Both the position numbers and the translations under genes were made by a program. A DNA stretch of 64,000 bases from Trichocoleus sp. FACHB-46 (GTDB lineage Bacteria > Cyanobacteriota > Cyanobacteriia > FACHB-46): the NCBI RefSeq assembly GCF_014695385.1, contig NZ_JACJOD010000031.1, positions 1-64,000 of the forward strand, in the 5' to 3' direction. The notes under the pieces were generated by a model. It searched no databases. It was not told the origin of the DNA and saw only the letters and a list, made by a program, of their open reading frames with translations. Positions 54,627-64,000 of this stretch are shown here, in pieces. Positions within the stretch are counted from its first letter, which is position 1. Every line of letters starts with the position of its first letter.

Positions 54627-54998
54627 GTGTCTGATCTCTTGCAATCTGGCGAAATTCTTTATAGTCCCGGTGGTCACTTCTGCTACCGGATTGTGGGTCC
54701 TTGCTGTCGTTTGTTTGACCGTGAGCAATTGCCTTGGCCTTGTTGCCGGTTGGAATGGCGGGGCAAAGAACCGAGTTGGCGCAGGATTGGCAAACGCTAC
54801 GTGCCTGATTTAGCCACCAAAACTCACCCTTCCTATGCAGTTGAAATTTTAGGTCAAGGTTGCTCTGGAAAAACAATTGAAATCACGCTCTACTCCGTCA
54901 AACTATCCCCTGTAGAGCAAGAATGGTGGTATGCCAGCCATAAAACCCCACAGGCTGACTTTCCGCTTGAAGCGGCTATCTCCGGTCTAGTTTCTTAA
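54627..54998 (+). CDS. Hypothetical protein
   Basis: A 123-residue soluble protein. The N-terminal part has FCYRIVGPCCRLFD and LPWPCCRLEWRG, Cys-rich and possibly metal-binding. The C-terminus (YAVEILGQGCSGKTIEITLYS, SPVEQEWWYASHK) is beta-like. No family is recognised. The start is a GTG without a clear ribosome binding site. On the opposite strand a 148-codon frame overlaps it but is less protein-like. Confidence 0.5.
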   Translation: MSDLLQSGEILYSPGGHFCYRIVGPCCRLFDREQLPWPCCRLEWRGKEPSWRRIGKRYVPDLATKTHPSYAVEILGQGCSGKTIEITLYSVKLSPVEQEWWYASHKTPQADFPLEAAISGLVS

Positions 54999-55021
54999 CC
55001 GTCTCGTTCGTGGTCTTCAAT

Positions 55022-55510
55022 CTAATGATGCAGATCCAGTAGATAGCGATCGCTCACCTGGGCAGCAACTGTTTCTAGCAAGCTGAGAGGTGCAGATGAG
55101 ACGAGTACAGAGGGATAGACAGCACTCTCCCATTCCGGATGAATGACTAAAGTACAGTCGCCTTGAGCCATCGTGGGATATTGCAATGCTGCCCGCACCA
55201 CCGCAACATCATCCAAGTGCAGCCGACCGGGAGGCGATCGCAGGGGCCAACCTGTTGCTGGATCAAAAAGGTCTGCCAAATGGCCTAGGAATTCTAGTTC
55301 TAGTGCAACTTGATGCCCAAACTGCAAAAACTGTTCACGTCCCTGGCGCTTTTGGGTTTCTGTTGCCAGAGTTCGACTCAGCATCAAGCTAGAGCATTGT
55401 TGTAGCACGACCAAAATCGACAAAATCGGCTGCGACCAATCGGGCAGCAATTGGTCAGCGTAAGTCTGAATAAATTGAGTGGGCGAATGAACTGAATATT
55501 GCATTCGCAT
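55022..55510 (-). CDS. MMADHC (CblD)-like protein
   Basis: A 162-residue protein with a conserved core LADLFDPATGWPLRSPPGRLH, LDDVAVVRAALQYP, CTLVIHPEWESAVYPSVLVSSAP. I associate this pattern with the cyanobacterial homologues of MMADHC, the human CblD protein that directs cobalamin to its two enzymes. Function in bacteria is unknown. The assignment is by recollection and should be tested. Start is the ATG at 55510; the ATG at 55504 is nearly equivalent. Confidence 0.65.
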   Translation of the reverse strand: MRMQYSVHSPTQFIQTYADQLLPDWSQPILSILVVLQQCSSLMLSRTLATETQKRQGREQFLQFGHQVALELEFLGHLADLFDPATGWPLRSPPGRLHLDDVAVVRAALQYPTMAQGDCTLVIHPEWESAVYPSVLVSSAPLSLLETVAAQVSDRYLLDLHH

Positions 55511-55650
55511 GCTAGGGATGGAATGAGAGGAGCGATCGCTTCTCCACTCTAACCGCCGTCCCTTCCAATCTAAAATTCAATTTAAACGGCAACTCCCCCA
55601 GTGGATAACCAGCGTGGGGGAGAAGGGTTTGAGCGAAAGTAGAATCGTGC

Positions 55651-56661
55651 CTAGACGAGTTTGAGGTTGGGATACTCCGCTATCATGTCGTCTGTGGTCA
55701 GAGTGTCATCCTCAGCTTGAGGAGTCCACAGAATCTCCACTGCTAGCAGTTGTTCGCTAGGGATAGCACCAATCTGGCTAAGTGCTCGTCGCAAATCTTC
55801 GGTGTTGTTGATGGCTGGGAACTGCCATTTACCTTGCGTCCCGACCAGGATGGTCACCACAATGTACTCACTGGGAGCTTGACTGGTGTTAGTCAATGCA
55901 CCACCGGGTTCAGCAACAGTCAGGGCAGATGCGTCATTGGCTGACTTCAGTTGCCTACGAGTGTTGAAGTTGGTCAGAGTTTCCTCGCCAAACTTACTGC
56001 GCTCTGCTAAAGCTAATCGATTAAACTGAGCTTCAGCCGCGCTTAGACGAGTTTGCTGACTTTCGGACCCAGCGTAGATCCAGTACTCTGGGTGACGCAG
56101 CAAGGCAAGAGAGGCTTCTTGCAGAACTTGAACCAACCCTTCCGAAGAGCTAGTATCAGCAGCTTCAGCAATGCGGTTCAGGTCAGCTTGCAGAGTTCGA
56201 GCTTCGGCCAACAAACCCACTTGCAGCTTCGCGACTGACACAGCAGGGTTGCTGGAGGAAGCATCATAGTCTAGGCTTTCGCCATCTGCGCCCGCACCGA
56301 CTCGGCGGAATGTGCTGACGAGGAAGTTGGCGATCGCAAAGAAGATCAAGATACCAAATAGGCCACTTAATCCACCCGTACCACCGAGGAACGGAATAAA
56401 GAAGAGAGGAGAAAATCCACCGCCACCACCATAACCGTATCCATACCCACCGCCATAACCACCAGGGCCAGGAGTATAGCTACGGGGAGCAGAGTAAGTG
56501 GGGCCACGACTGGGGGCTCTGAATGAACCACCGCCAATGCGTCCACCGCTACGGGCTGCCAACGCACCATCGGCATTACTCAGTGCCAGAGTCAGCACTA
56601 GGCCAACCAGAAGCACGGACTTTAAAAAAGGTTTGATTACAGAAAAAAGTTTATTACGCAT
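55651..56661 (-). CDS. DUF1517 family membrane protein
   Basis: A 336-residue protein of the cyanobacterial/plastid DUF1517 family. A signal peptide (VLLVGLVLTLALSNADGALAA) is followed by a Gly/Tyr/Arg-rich stretch (GGYGGGYGYGYGGGGGF), a membrane helix (GLSGLFGILIFFAIANFLVS), and a large soluble domain (VSVAKLQVGLLAEARTLQADL to the C-terminus LTTDDMIAEYPNLKLV). Related plastid proteins lie in the thylakoid or envelope; function is unknown. Confidence 0.85.
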   Translation of the reverse strand: MRNKLFSVIKPFLKSVLLVGLVLTLALSNADGALAARSGGRIGGGSFRAPSRGPTYSAPRSYTPGPGGYGGGYGYGYGGGGGFSPLFFIPFLGGTGGLSGLFGILIFFAIANFLVSTFRRVGAGADGESLDYDASSSNPAVSVAKLQVGLLAEARTLQADLNRIAEAADTSSSEGLVQVLQEASLALLRHPEYWIYAGSESQQTRLSAAEAQFNRLALAERSKFGEETLTNFNTRRQLKSANDASALTVAEPGGALTNTSQAPSEYIVVTILVGTQGKWQFPAINNTEDLRRALSQIGAIPSEQLLAVEILWTPQAEDDTLTTDDMIAEYPNLKLV

Positions 56662-56949
56662 AAGGCGTGCCTATCCAAGCTGACGAAAAAACAATCGGCT
56701 CCGGCTAATTCCAAACTTCAATTCAAAATTTCAATTCGGAATGTTTTTAACCAGTTCATGATACTGGTGGACAACCACCTGCCTGCAAGTTTTAGAACTC
56801 GGCTTGAGGCGGCTCACCCTTTGTCAAGAGCCGTAAACCTAGGGCACATCTATACTGTACTGTCTTACTCCGGGGGTAGGGCATCAGTCTGGAGGGAGTT
56901 ATCCGTACTCAAGCTGCCTAGGTATCGCTCCTAGTTAAAACAGCGATCG

Positions 56950-57189
56950 CTAACCGCCGCCCACAATGGTGACAATCTCCAGGCGATCGCCTTCTTGCAC
57001 TTGGGTATCTGCCCAAAACTGCCGATGCAGAATCTCACCGTTATACTCAACAGCAATCAAACGGGGGTTGAGTCCGAGTTGTTCTAACAAATTTGGTAGA
57101 AGGATAGAGCGGGAACAAGTTTGGGGTTCACCGTTCACTTGCACCGTAATGGCATCAGAAAAATTAGACAGACCAGACAGATCAGACAT
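56950..57189 (-). CDS. thiS: Sulfur carrier protein ThiS
   Basis: ThiS is the ubiquitin-like sulfur carrier whose C-terminal glycines are adenylated and thiocarboxylated to donate sulfur to the thiazole of thiamine. The 79-residue protein ends in VTIVGGG, with ITVQVNGEPQTCSRSILLPN at the start of the fold. The ATG at 57189 overlaps the end of thiE by eight bases, so the two are translationally coupled. Confidence 0.92.
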   Translation of the reverse strand: MSDLSGLSNFSDAITVQVNGEPQTCSRSILLPNLLEQLGLNPRLIAVEYNGEILHRQFWADTQVQEGDRLEIVTIVGGG

Positions 57190-58294
57190 GAGGCTTGGCA
57201 ATGCGTTCTTCGTAGGCGCGAATCGTTTGAATGCGGTGGAGCTGAGAGATGAAATATTGCGTAATTAAGGTAGGCTGATCGGCTTGCATAATGGCTCGTA
57301 CCACTGCGACCCGCTCTGCGCCAGCGGCTAGAACATCATGAATATTATTCGTGTCAACGCCACCAATTACAAACCAAGGCACTGTCGCATGTTCTTTGGC
57401 GTAGCGAACATACTCCAGACCTGCGGCGGCTTTACCTGCTTTGGTTGGCGTTTCATAAACTGGCCCCACGCCAATATAGTCAGCCCCTTCTTGAATTGCC
57501 TGTCGCATTTCGTCTGGGTTGGTGGTGGAGCGACCAATCAACCGATGCGGGCCTAACAGTTGTCGCGCCGTGGCGATCGCCATATCTTGCTGACCTAAAT
57601 GCACACCATCGGCATCTACAGCCAGGGCTAAATCTACTCGGTCATTAACGATAAATAGAGCGTTGTAATCTTGGCAAATTTGCCGCAGTTTTTTGGCATT
57701 ACTGAAGCGCACATTGTCGTCTGCGGTTTTGTCACGGTACTGCACTAGAGACAACCCACCTTGGAGGGCTGCTTCCACCGTGGCAAATAGATTCTCGGTG
57801 GGAGAAGTGACGAGGTAGAGGTGCGATCGCTCTAGGAGTTGCTGTCGTTGGGGCACCAGCAAACTACTTTCTAGGGTGTAGACGCGATAGCGCATTTGTT
57901 TGCAAGCCATCCCCATTTCCGGGGTGTAAATCTTGCCGTATTCTTCCAGCACCCGGAGGGCTTCTTCGACACGGCACAAGTTGACCTGCAGAACTTGTTC
58001 AATGCTGGAGCGCTGCTCTTCTTGCGGGTGAGTGAGTTCTGTGCCTGGATCGCCTGGTGTATCGCGAGCCGCTCGCAGTTCTGGAGCATGCCAACGCGCC
58101 AATTCCTGCCGCATTTGCTTGCACTCGTCAGTCAGCGGTGCGCTGTTGAGGCCAAATCGACACCATTCTTCGACGATCCTCAAGCCTTCACGAGCCCGAT
58201 CCAGATTGGCATCTAGAATGCGGTAGAGTGCGGGCTGCACGAGTTTACTCCCGGTAGGTCTATCGCCCATTAGAACAACCCCATTCCCATTCAT
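57182..58294 (-). CDS. thiE: Thiamine-phosphate synthase with cyanobacterial N-terminal domain
   Basis: ThiE couples hydroxymethylpyrimidine diphosphate and thiazole phosphate to thiamine phosphate. The first 150 residues (RILDANLDRAREGLRIVEEW) are a helical domain found fused in cyanobacteria. The TIM barrel follows (LVTSPTENLF, LVQYRDKTADDN, FIVNDRVDLALAVDADGVHLGQ with breaks, GADYIGVGPVYETPTKAG). The total is 370 residues, against about 210 for a plain ThiE. The ATG at 58294 follows AGGA by six bases. thiS is directly downstream. No TPP riboswitch was seen. Confidence 0.94.
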   Translation of the reverse strand: MNGNGVVLMGDRPTGSKLVQPALYRILDANLDRAREGLRIVEEWCRFGLNSAPLTDECKQMRQELARWHAPELRAARDTPGDPGTELTHPQEEQRSSIEQVLQVNLCRVEEALRVLEEYGKIYTPEMGMACKQMRYRVYTLESSLLVPQRQQLLERSHLYLVTSPTENLFATVEAALQGGLSLVQYRDKTADDNVRFSNAKKLRQICQDYNALFIVNDRVDLALAVDADGVHLGQQDMAIATARQLLGPHRLIGRSTTNPDEMRQAIQEGADYIGVGPVYETPTKAGKAAAGLEYVRYAKEHATVPWFVIGGVDTNNIHDVLAAGAERVAVVRAIMQADQPTLITQYFISQLHRIQTIRAYEERIAKPHV

Positions 58295-58630
58295 GTTTCA
58301 TCCTAGCGCCAGATTCCCCCTTCCTAGATAAAAATTTCTTGCCCGGAGAAGTCAGGTGTTTGCTAGAACTAAAACCCATTGCAAAGCACATGTGGGGGTA
58401 GGGGCAATAAAATCTTGCCATTTGTCGGTTGTTTAGTTTAACTATTCTTAAGTTTCTCAGTCAAACTTTGCAGATGGGGCAAGAGGCGGTTATTTTTAGC
58501 GGGTATCTAGGGTAAGATAGCTCCCGTTTTTATCGCTTGTTTTTTATCGCTGATTGGTGGGCTGTGTGGAGCGCCAGCGATCGCTAAATTCAACTATTGC
58601 CTTTCACCCAGTGCGGTCAAGAGGAGATTT
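58295..58630. other. Divergent thiE/beta-helix gene region
   Basis: This 336-base region lies between two divergent starts and must hold both promoters. A TAAGAT box near 58515 could be a rightward -10. GAGGAG at 58621-58626 serves the downstream gene. I found neither a TPP riboswitch nor any RNA gene. Confidence 0.4.
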
Positions 58631-61390
58631 GTGAGTATGACCCCCGACAACTATCAATCCTTGATCCAGCCCCCCAGCAGTCATGTTGGCTGGTATGCAA
58701 GTAACCGTTTGTTTTCCCACAGCTTGATGGGCGTAGGTCTGACCATTGCGGCTTGGGCAGGTTGGTCCACGGAGCCTGCGATCGCTCAGTTTGATGGGTC
58801 TGATGGGTCAATGCAGCTAGCCCAAGTGCCAGCTAGGGCCAGGGCCATGTCTAGCTTAAACTTGCTCTACGTCAATCCAGTCGCGGGGGATGACACAGTG
58901 GGCGATGGCGGTGAACGGGCTCCCTTCAAAACTATTACGCAAGCTCTCAAAGCAGCCCAACCCAACACGGTGATTGTGTTAATTCCGGGCACCTACAGCG
59001 CCCAGACTGGCGAGGTTTTTCCGCTCAAGCTGAAACCTGGTGTAACGATTCAAGGGGATACTCGCACTCGCGGCAAAGATATTTTGATTCAGGGTGGTGC
59101 TCCGTACCTCAGCCCCACCTTTGCCAGCCAGAACATTACGATTCTCGGAGTTCACCAGGCAGGTTTAGCAGGCGTTACGGTTACAAACCCCAATCCGCGA
59201 GGCTATGGTCTTTGGATTGAATCAGCCAGCCCTGTGATTCTAGAAAACACTTTTACAGGCAATACTCACGATGGCATCTCTGTAGTTGGCAGTAGTGCGC
59301 CTGTGGTGCGAGGCAACTACTTCTATGCCAATGGAGCCAATGGCATCACGATTTACGGCAACTCTCGACCCGAGGTGCGCGAGAATTTATTCATCAAAAC
59401 TGGTTTTGGCATCAATGTCGCTCAGGATGCCGCGCCAACCATCATTGGCAACCGGATTGTGCAGAACCAAGACGGGATTGTGGTTCAAGCTAACGCTCAG
59501 CCGATTATCCGGGGCAACTTAATTGAACAAAACCTGCGGGATGGCGTGGTGGCGATCGCCCAAGCTCGGCCTGATCTGGGCAGTGCAGCTGATCCTGGCG
59601 CTAATATTTTCAGCAACAATGGTCGGTTTGACATTAACAGTAGTGCTTCTAGTCAAGCAGTTTCTGCTTTCGGCAATGAACTGAGTAGCGATCGGACTAG
59701 CGGACGCATTGATTTAGCTGGCACAGCTTTAGCAAGCACGGCAAGCACAACTCCTTCGGTTAGCGTTGCCCCCACCTCCTCGCCTGCTAGCATCGCTGCC
59801 CGACCAATCACCAATTCTGACAAAAGTGCAACTATCGCTCCGTTGGAAGTGCGGGTCGAGCCTTTCAAGCCAGTCAGCACAGCTCAGGCGATCGCAACTG
59901 CTCCAACAACGCCAGCGTTACCAACTATCAAAGCTGACTTTCCTGCGTTAAAGATCTTACCCAAAGCTGCCCCTCCAGCGGAGCCAACCGTTTCTGTTAA
60001 ACCAACCACCGTTCCTACCCCAGTGGCAGCTTCAGCTCCCCCTAAATCACCTGTAGTTGAGGTTGCGGCCAAAGTACCACCCGCAGTTCCAAAACCAACG
60101 GTTGCAACTGTGTCCGAGCCGCCACCTCCTACAGCTAACGTTACCAACTCAACGGTTTCAACTTCTTTGGTTACCCCTGCGACAGTGGTAGTGGCTAACC
60201 CGCGCCCCGCAGTCACCACAACCAAACCTGTCACGACTGAACCCGTTGCGATCGCGATCGAGGTACCGACCCCCGAACCTGCGGCACCTCAGCCAGTCGC
60301 AACTCCGATTGAGGTGCCGCGTCCAAAAGCCATTAGTCCAGTGGTACAGGCAACTCAGCCATCTCAGCCATCTGTCACCAGCCCTCCTCCTGGCAGTGCG
60401 ATCGCGATTGAGGTACCACCACCTGAAGCAGCTCCCGCGATCGCTACTGCGCCATCTAAACCAACAGCCCCGGCGATCGCAACTGCTCCACCTAAAGCCC
60501 CACCGGTTCCCAGTATGACTGCCGCCGCTTTTCCCGTCCCGAGCGAGTTAAAGCCGACTAGCAAGAAGACAGAAAAGCCAGCCGCGAAGGTAGCAGCCCA
60601 GCCATCTCCCGCTTTGCGCCCTCAACCGATCGCTGCCTACTCCTTCCGAAATCGGCGACCTGTGCCACCACCCATTAGCACAGCGCCTCGCTCCAATCCA
60701 TCCAACTCCAAATCTCGCCAAGCTGCTCAGCAAATCACGTTGCCCCCCATCCCCAAATCTGGGGCCACCGCGATCGCGATTCCAGTGCCACCGCCAGAGA
60801 CAACTCGTACCAGCCCAGTCCGAGTAGCGGCTCGACCTAGTCGTAGCCTCCAGTTACCCGTTTTGCCGCCCAAGCCTGTGGTTGTTCAACCTGTCACCCC
60901 CGCGATTGTAACTGCTGCTCCTTCTACCAGCATTGAGATTCCGGTGCCTGCGCCTGAGACTAGCGCTGTTATCCCGACCATGCTTCCAGTGCCTACTTCA
61001 GCGCCAGCGATCGCGGCTATCCCTCAACCTAGCTCTCCCTCTATCAGCGGTGATGTCTTACCAGTACCGGGACCAGACATTCCGGTGGGTCGGGGAGGTG
61101 GAGATTTGCCTAGTGTTTTGGTGGCGAGTAATCCCCTAGATGGCACCAACAGCCTGCCTTTCCCGAACCAAGGTGCGGCTTTAGGGTCGCGCTACCGCGT
61201 GGTAGTAGAGGTTGAGAGTGAGGGTGAGCAAGCGGAAGTTGCCGCGATCGCTCCCAGCGCTTTTCGCACTTTATGGAATGGGCGCATGGTGATGCAGGTT
61301 GGCTCCTACAGCAATCGCGACAATGCAAACAAAATGATGCAAACCCTCAATAGCCAAGGGTTAAAGGCAGCGATCGAACCTTTAAATTGA
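58631..61390 (+). CDS. Large exported beta-helix (DUF1565), Pro-rich, SPOR protein
   Basis: A 919-residue protein. A signal or anchor segment lies near residues 30-52 ([15 protein letters not shown], cleavage near AIAQ). Residues 75-350 are a right-handed beta-helix starting with the DUF1565 motif [19 protein letters not shown] and repeated VxxNxFxxN turns. A Pro/Ala/Val-rich, disordered stretch of about 500 residues follows, with repeats of AIAIEVPxPE. A SPOR-like end ([34 protein letters not shown]) closes it. The GTG at 58631 has GAGGAG upstream; an ATG two codons later is an alternative. A wall-linked surface role is inferred from SPOR and the beta-helix. Confidence 0.8.
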   Translation: MSMTPDNYQSLIQPPSSHVGWYASNRLFSHSLMGVGLTIAAWAGWSTEPAIAQFDGSDGSMQLAQVPARARAMSSLNLLYVNPVAGDDTVGDGGERAPFKTITQALKAAQPNTVIVLIPGTYSAQTGEVFPLKLKPGVTIQGDTRTRGKDILIQGGAPYLSPTFASQNITILGVHQAGLAGVTVTNPNPRGYGLWIESASPVILENTFTGNTHDGISVVGSSAPVVRGNYFYANGANGITIYGNSRPEVRENLFIKTGFGINVAQDAAPTIIGNRIVQNQDGIVVQANAQPIIRGNLIEQNLRDGVVAIAQARPDLGSAADPGANIFSNNGRFDINSSASSQAVSAFGNELSSDRTSGRIDLAGTALASTASTTPSVSVAPTSSPASIAARPITNSDKSATIAPLEVRVEPFKPVSTAQAIATAPTTPALPTIKADFPALKILPKAAPPAEPTVSVKPTTVPTPVAASAPPKSPVVEVAAKVPPAVPKPTVATVSEPPPPTANVTNSTVSTSLVTPATVVVANPRPAVTTTKPVTTEPVAIAIEVPTPEPAAPQPVATPIEVPRPKAISPVVQATQPSQPSVTSPPPGSAIAIEVPPPEAAPAIATAPSKPTAPAIATAPPKAPPVPSMTAAAFPVPSELKPTSKKTEKPAAKVAAQPSPALRPQPIAAYSFRNRRPVPPPISTAPRSNPSNSKSRQAAQQITLPPIPKSGATAIAIPVPPPETTRTSPVRVAARPSRSLQLPVLPPKPVVVQPVTPAIVTAAPSTSIEIPVPAPETSAVIPTMLPVPTSAPAIAAIPQPSSPSISGDVLPVPGPDIPVGRGGGDLPSVLVASNPLDGTNSLPFPNQGAALGSRYRVVVEVESEGEQAEVAAIAPSAFRTLWNGRMVMQVGSYSNRDNANKMMQTLNSQGLKAAIEPLN

Positions 61391-62248
61391 AGATTGGCCT
61401 GCAAACACCATTTCAGCAGGCCCCGTCATATAAACCCGTTGGTCTAGCTCTGACCATTCGATTTCGAGCGGGCCACCAGGAAGCTCAATCGTGGCACGGC
61501 GATCGCAGATGTCGTTCAGCACTCCCGCAACCAGCACTGCACAAGCACCTGTCCCGCAAGCTAATGTGATACCTGCACCGCGTTCCCAGACTCGCATCTT
61601 TAAGTAGTCACGGCGCACCACTTCAATAAATTCAGTGTTGGTACGTTGGGGAAAGACGGCGTGATGCTCGAATTTAGGGCCAATAGTTTCCAGGGCGATC
61701 GCGGCTACATCTTCGACAAACGTGATGCAGTGTGGATTACCCATGCTGACACAAGTTACATCCCAAGTTTGGCCAGCCACTTCTAGGGGTTGGGCAATCA
61801 CTTTTTGGTCTGCTACAGCCAAGGTGGTTGGAATTTCTGCTGCGAGCAAATGGGGTTGACCCATATCTACTGTCACTTGGCCGCTCGCTTCAATCTTGGG
61901 TACCATCACACCTGCCAGGGTATGAATTTTGTAGGATCGGGGCAACAAAGACTCCGAACTCACGTTGGCATCAGCGGCTTCCAAATCTACCAGGAACTTA
62001 GCTAAGCACCGAATGCCATTGCCACACATTTCTGGCTCAGAACCATCCGAGTTGAAAATCCGCATTGTGTAGTCGTGGCCATCCTGATCAGGCAAAGCAA
62101 AGATCACGCCATCTGCGCCAATTCCGAAGTGGCGATCGCACCATTTCACGGCTTGTTCTGGCGTGAGGCAAGGTTCTGTGGAGGTGCGGTTATCAATCAA
62201 AATGAAATCGTTGCCTAATCCGTGGTACTTGGTAAACTCAATTCCCAT
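61382..62248 (-). CDS. dapF: Diaminopimelate epimerase
   Basis: DapF interconverts LL- and meso-diaminopimelate for lysine and peptidoglycan synthesis, using a pair of cysteines. The 288-residue protein shows [15 protein letters not shown], the first catalytic cysteine in [16 protein letters not shown] and the second in [16 protein letters not shown]. The ATG at 62248 has GGGAG upstream; an in-frame frame from 62275 adds nine residues. It is divergent from hfq and ends within the convergent gene by nine bases. Confidence 0.96.
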   Translation of the reverse strand: MGIEFTKYHGLGNDFILIDNRTSTEPCLTPEQAVKWCDRHFGIGADGVIFALPDQDGHDYTMRIFNSDGSEPEMCGNGIRCLAKFLVDLEAADANVSSESLLPRSYKIHTLAGVMVPKIEASGQVTVDMGQPHLLAAEIPTTLAVADQKVIAQPLEVAGQTWDVTCVSMGNPHCITFVEDVAAIALETIGPKFEHHAVFPQRTNTEFIEVVRRDYLKMRVWERGAGITLACGTGACAVLVAGVLNDICDRRATIELPGGPLEIEWSELDQRVYMTGPAEMVFAGQSSI

Positions 62249-62336
62249 AAACTTCTCCCTTAAGGTCGCAACCACTGTAAGCTGAACTGGGCAATTTAAT
62301 GTTTAGCAATTTTCCCATAGCAAAGGATCGGAAGTT

Positions 62337-62552
62337 ATGAGCAGCGAACTAGAAACAGGTTTGCCGAGCATTCGCCAACTCCAAAACTTTATTCGAGATG
62401 GTAAAGAAGTAGAGCTAAAGCTCTTGACTGGAGATTTGCTCACAGGCAAAATTCGCTGGCAAGATCAACACTGCTTTTGTTTGAGCGATCAGTATGATCA
62501 GCCCACTTTAATTTGGCGGCAAGCGATCGCTTTCATCAAACCCAAAATGTAG
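62337..62552 (+). CDS. hfq: Cyanobacterial Hfq
   Basis: A 71-residue Sm-fold protein of the divergent cyanobacterial Hfq group (GLPSIRQLQNFIRDGKEVEL, LLTGDLLTGKIRWQD, QPTLIWRQAIAFIKP). In Synechocystis this Hfq affects type IV pili and motility and binds PilB rather than RNA in the standard way. The ATG at 62337 has GGAAG just upstream. Divergence from dapF is the usual arrangement in cyanobacteria. Confidence 0.93.
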   Translation: MSSELETGLPSIRQLQNFIRDGKEVELKLLTGDLLTGKIRWQDQHCFCLSDQYDQPTLIWRQAIAFIKPKM

Positions 62553-62597
62553 TCCGACTGCCCTCTATGGATAGGAGCCATCCTGCTACTTCTAGCT

Positions 62598-64000
62598 CTA
62601 CAGTTCGCGGAGACTATCGGGTGGCAGGAACTCCTGTAAGGTTTCGCTAACGTTCGCCTTCACCACCGGAATTTGTAACATTGGCAGTTGCAAGGCGGGA
62701 GCAATCCACTGGCGCACCTGCACCAAAGAATCTCGGTTGCCACATAGCAGCAGGCGATCGCTTACCAAAATATCGGTGTCTCCAGTAGGAAAGCGGATAA
62801 ATCGACCTTCCCGGCGGATGGCTTGCACCTGTACGTCATATTGCCCTTGTAGGTCTAACTCAGCTAATGTTTGGCCTGCCACTGGACTCTCTGCGGGCAC
62901 CATTAGCCATTGGCAAGAAGAACTTTCCTTGGGAACTGCCGCTTCTCCCCTAGCTAGCTCATCAAACGCTGCCACTTCTTCTGACTGCCCCACAATCAAG
63001 AGGCGATCGCCCGGTTCTAGAATAGTTCGCGCGTCTGGATAATCCACCTCATTACCACCCGCGCGACGAATCGCCATCAAACTGACACCTGTGAGGCGGC
63101 GTAAATCTGTTTCTTCCAAGGTCATTCCTAGCAATGGCGAATGCTCTGGCAAGCCATACCACTTGCTGTTCATATCCTGAGCTGCCACCCGCAGATCGCG
63201 CGAAATTTGGTTAGCGGTGCGCTCCGGTCGTAGCCCGTAGTAGTGGCTATTGCGAATTTGCTGCACTTCTAGCTGAATGCTGGAGAGAGGAGCGCCCATG
63301 CTAGTAAGTAAGTGAGTCGAGAGTTCTAGGCTCGCTTCAAATTCTGGCTGCACCACTTCACGCGCCCCCAGCTGGTAGAGCAATTCAATATCTTTGTCTT
63401 TATTGGCTCGCACTACCACATCTAAATCGGGCGCAATTTCTAAACAGCGTTTGAGGGATAAGCGAGTACTCATGGGGTCGGGTAGCGCGATCGCCATACC
63501 CTGCGCTTTATCCACGCCTGCTTTTTCCAACACATGCAAGCTGCCCGCATTGCCATAGACGTAGGGGATTTCGGCATCTCGGAGTTGTTGAATCCTTTGT
63601 TCCGATTGCTCAATCACCAGCACTGGATACTGGTGTTCCTGCAACAATTGCACGATGTTGCGTCCGACTCGGCCATAACCACAAACCACCACATGATTTT
63701 TTAGGGGCACCTCTTCGGAAGCTGCTAACGGTAAATCAGTTCGGTCAAGATATCGTTTCAGCCAAGGCCAAGATTCCGCCCAGACAAATAGTTGCGGCAC
63801 CAAGCGCAACAAGAAAGGGGTTACTACCAAGGTCACCGCTGTCGTGCCCAGAATCAGCAAGTAAACCCGCCGAGACACTAGCCCCAAGGCTTGTCCTTCA
63901 CTTGCCAGCACGAAAGAAAATTCACCAATTTGCGCTAACCCGAACCCAGCAATCAAAGCTGTCTTTAATGGGTAGCGAAACAGAGTGACCAGAGGTGTGA
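62598..64000 (-). CDS. CPA2/KefB-type cation antiporter with TrkA domains, 5' part cut by the window edge
   Basis: The reading frame is open to the right edge, so the N-terminal transport part is missing. The visible start is about the last three membrane helices (FRYPLKTALIAGFGLAQIGE, FSFVLASEGQ). A TrkA-N domain (NHVVVCGYGRVGRNIVQLLQ, Rossmann motif) and two TrkA-C domains follow. It belongs to the KefB/CPA2 family, exchanging K+ or Na+ for H+. The nearest in-window start (TTG at 63956) is internal and is not the true N-terminus. Confidence 0.88.
   Translation of the reverse strand, partial: TPLVTLFRYPLKTALIAGFGLAQIGEFSFVLASEGQALGLVSRRVYLLILGTTAVTLVVTPFLLRLVPQLFVWAESWPWLKRYLDRTDLPLAASEEVPLKNHVVVCGYGRVGRNIVQLLQEHQYPVLVIEQSEQRIQQLRDAEIPYVYGNAGSLHVLEKAGVDKAQGMAIALPDPMSTRLSLKRCLEIAPDLDVVVRANKDKDIELLYQLGAREVVQPEFEASLELSTHLLTSMGAPLSSIQLEVQQIRNSHYYGLRPERTANQISRDLRVAAQDMNSKWYGLPEHSPLLGMTLEETDLRRLTGVSLMAIRRAGGNEVDYPDARTILEPGDRLLIVGQSEEVAAFDELARGEAAVPKESSSCQWLMVPAESPVAGQTLAELDLQGQYDVQVQAIRREGRFIRFPTGDTDILVSDRLLLCGNRDSLVQVRQWIAPALQLPMLQIPVVKANVSETLQEFLPPDSLREL

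Noticed and set aside
54430-54876. 148-codon open frame on the minus strand over the gene at 54627
   Set aside because: It overlaps the DUF4112 start and the plus-strand gene, and its composition (Arg/Ser/Gln-rich, no hydrophobic core) looks like a shadow.
58295-58630. TPP riboswitch before thiE
   Set aside because: The conserved CTGAGA and ACCTGATCTGG blocks in proper order are absent.
59884-60234. Val/Thr/Gly-rich minus-strand frame opposite the Pro-rich linker
   Set aside because: Antisense shadow of proline and alanine codons, no domain.
1-64000. The many GCGATCGC palindromes as restriction or attachment sites
   Set aside because: This is the HIP1 octamer, found across most cyanobacterial genomes and not specific to any element here.

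Overview
The window is a stretch of cyanobacterial chromosome. The octamer GCGATCGC (HIP1) occurs throughout, inside genes and between them. Many genes belong to cyanobacterial or plastid families: ycf54, nblA, crtW, vipp1-type IM30, cyanobacterial hfq, the two-domain thiE, DUF1517, DUF4079, and a nearly complete phylloquinone/menaquinone pathway. Phycobilisome turnover (NblA), ketocarotenoid synthesis (CrtW) and short dispersed repeats of the kind seen in filamentous species suggest a filamentous or mat-forming cyanobacterium. No phage, integrase, transposase or CRISPR array was seen.

Layout. 0-5 kb: a strong leftward promoter at the left edge, then glyQ, a DUF4079 membrane protein, comEC and tRNA-Ser(CGA). 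5-13.5 kb: a methyltransferase, an alanine/lysine-rich LEA-like lipoprotein, an FAD disulfide oxidoreductase paired with a TVP38-type membrane protein, an SH3b exported protein, a beta-hydroxyacid dehydrogenase, a GT39-like membrane protein and an Hpt protein. 13.7-20.5 kb: housekeeping genes including pdxJ, ycf54, the leftward group folD-crtE-DUF212, a Nudix hydrolase and a YgjP-type metalloprotease. 20.5-30.2 kb: the most accessory-looking part, with a DUF262/DUF1524 nuclease gene broken by an amber codon, mutS, three membrane proteins (two of them tandem paralogues), sfsA, and a cyclase-fold DUF3095 protein with a structured upstream region. 30.5-36.3 kb: murJ, DUF3181, a 2TM protein, IM30/Vipp1, a SPOR protein and a DciA-like DUF721 protein.

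37.2-47.8 kb is a quinone locus. menB, menD and menF (isochorismate synthase) lie on the minus strand. menA, menC and menE lie on the plus strand, with a DHNA-CoA thioesterase converging on menE. Together they cover chorismate to prenylated naphthoquinone except MenH and the final methyltransferase. A TerB-like protein and a CPA1 antiporter are interspersed. Two of these enzymes, MenC and MenE, carry peptide insertions that look like translated dispersed repeats.

47.8-64 kb: an HD hydrolase, a pentapeptide-repeat protein, a 1184-residue RTX-type secreted protein made of long tandem modules (with a 187-bp perfect internal DNA repeat), crtW, nblA, DUF4112, an MMADHC-like protein, DUF1517, thiS-thiE, a very large beta-helix/proline-rich/SPOR protein, dapF divergent from hfq, and a KefB-type antiporter cut by the right edge.

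The most notable items are the amber-interrupted GmrSD-like gene with an intact ribosome binding site and N-terminal motif, the repeat-derived insertions in MenC and MenE, the recent internal duplication in the RTX gene, and the nested hairpins upstream of the DUF3095 gene. No wholly new multi-gene system could be demonstrated. All functions are read from sequence motifs without database searches.
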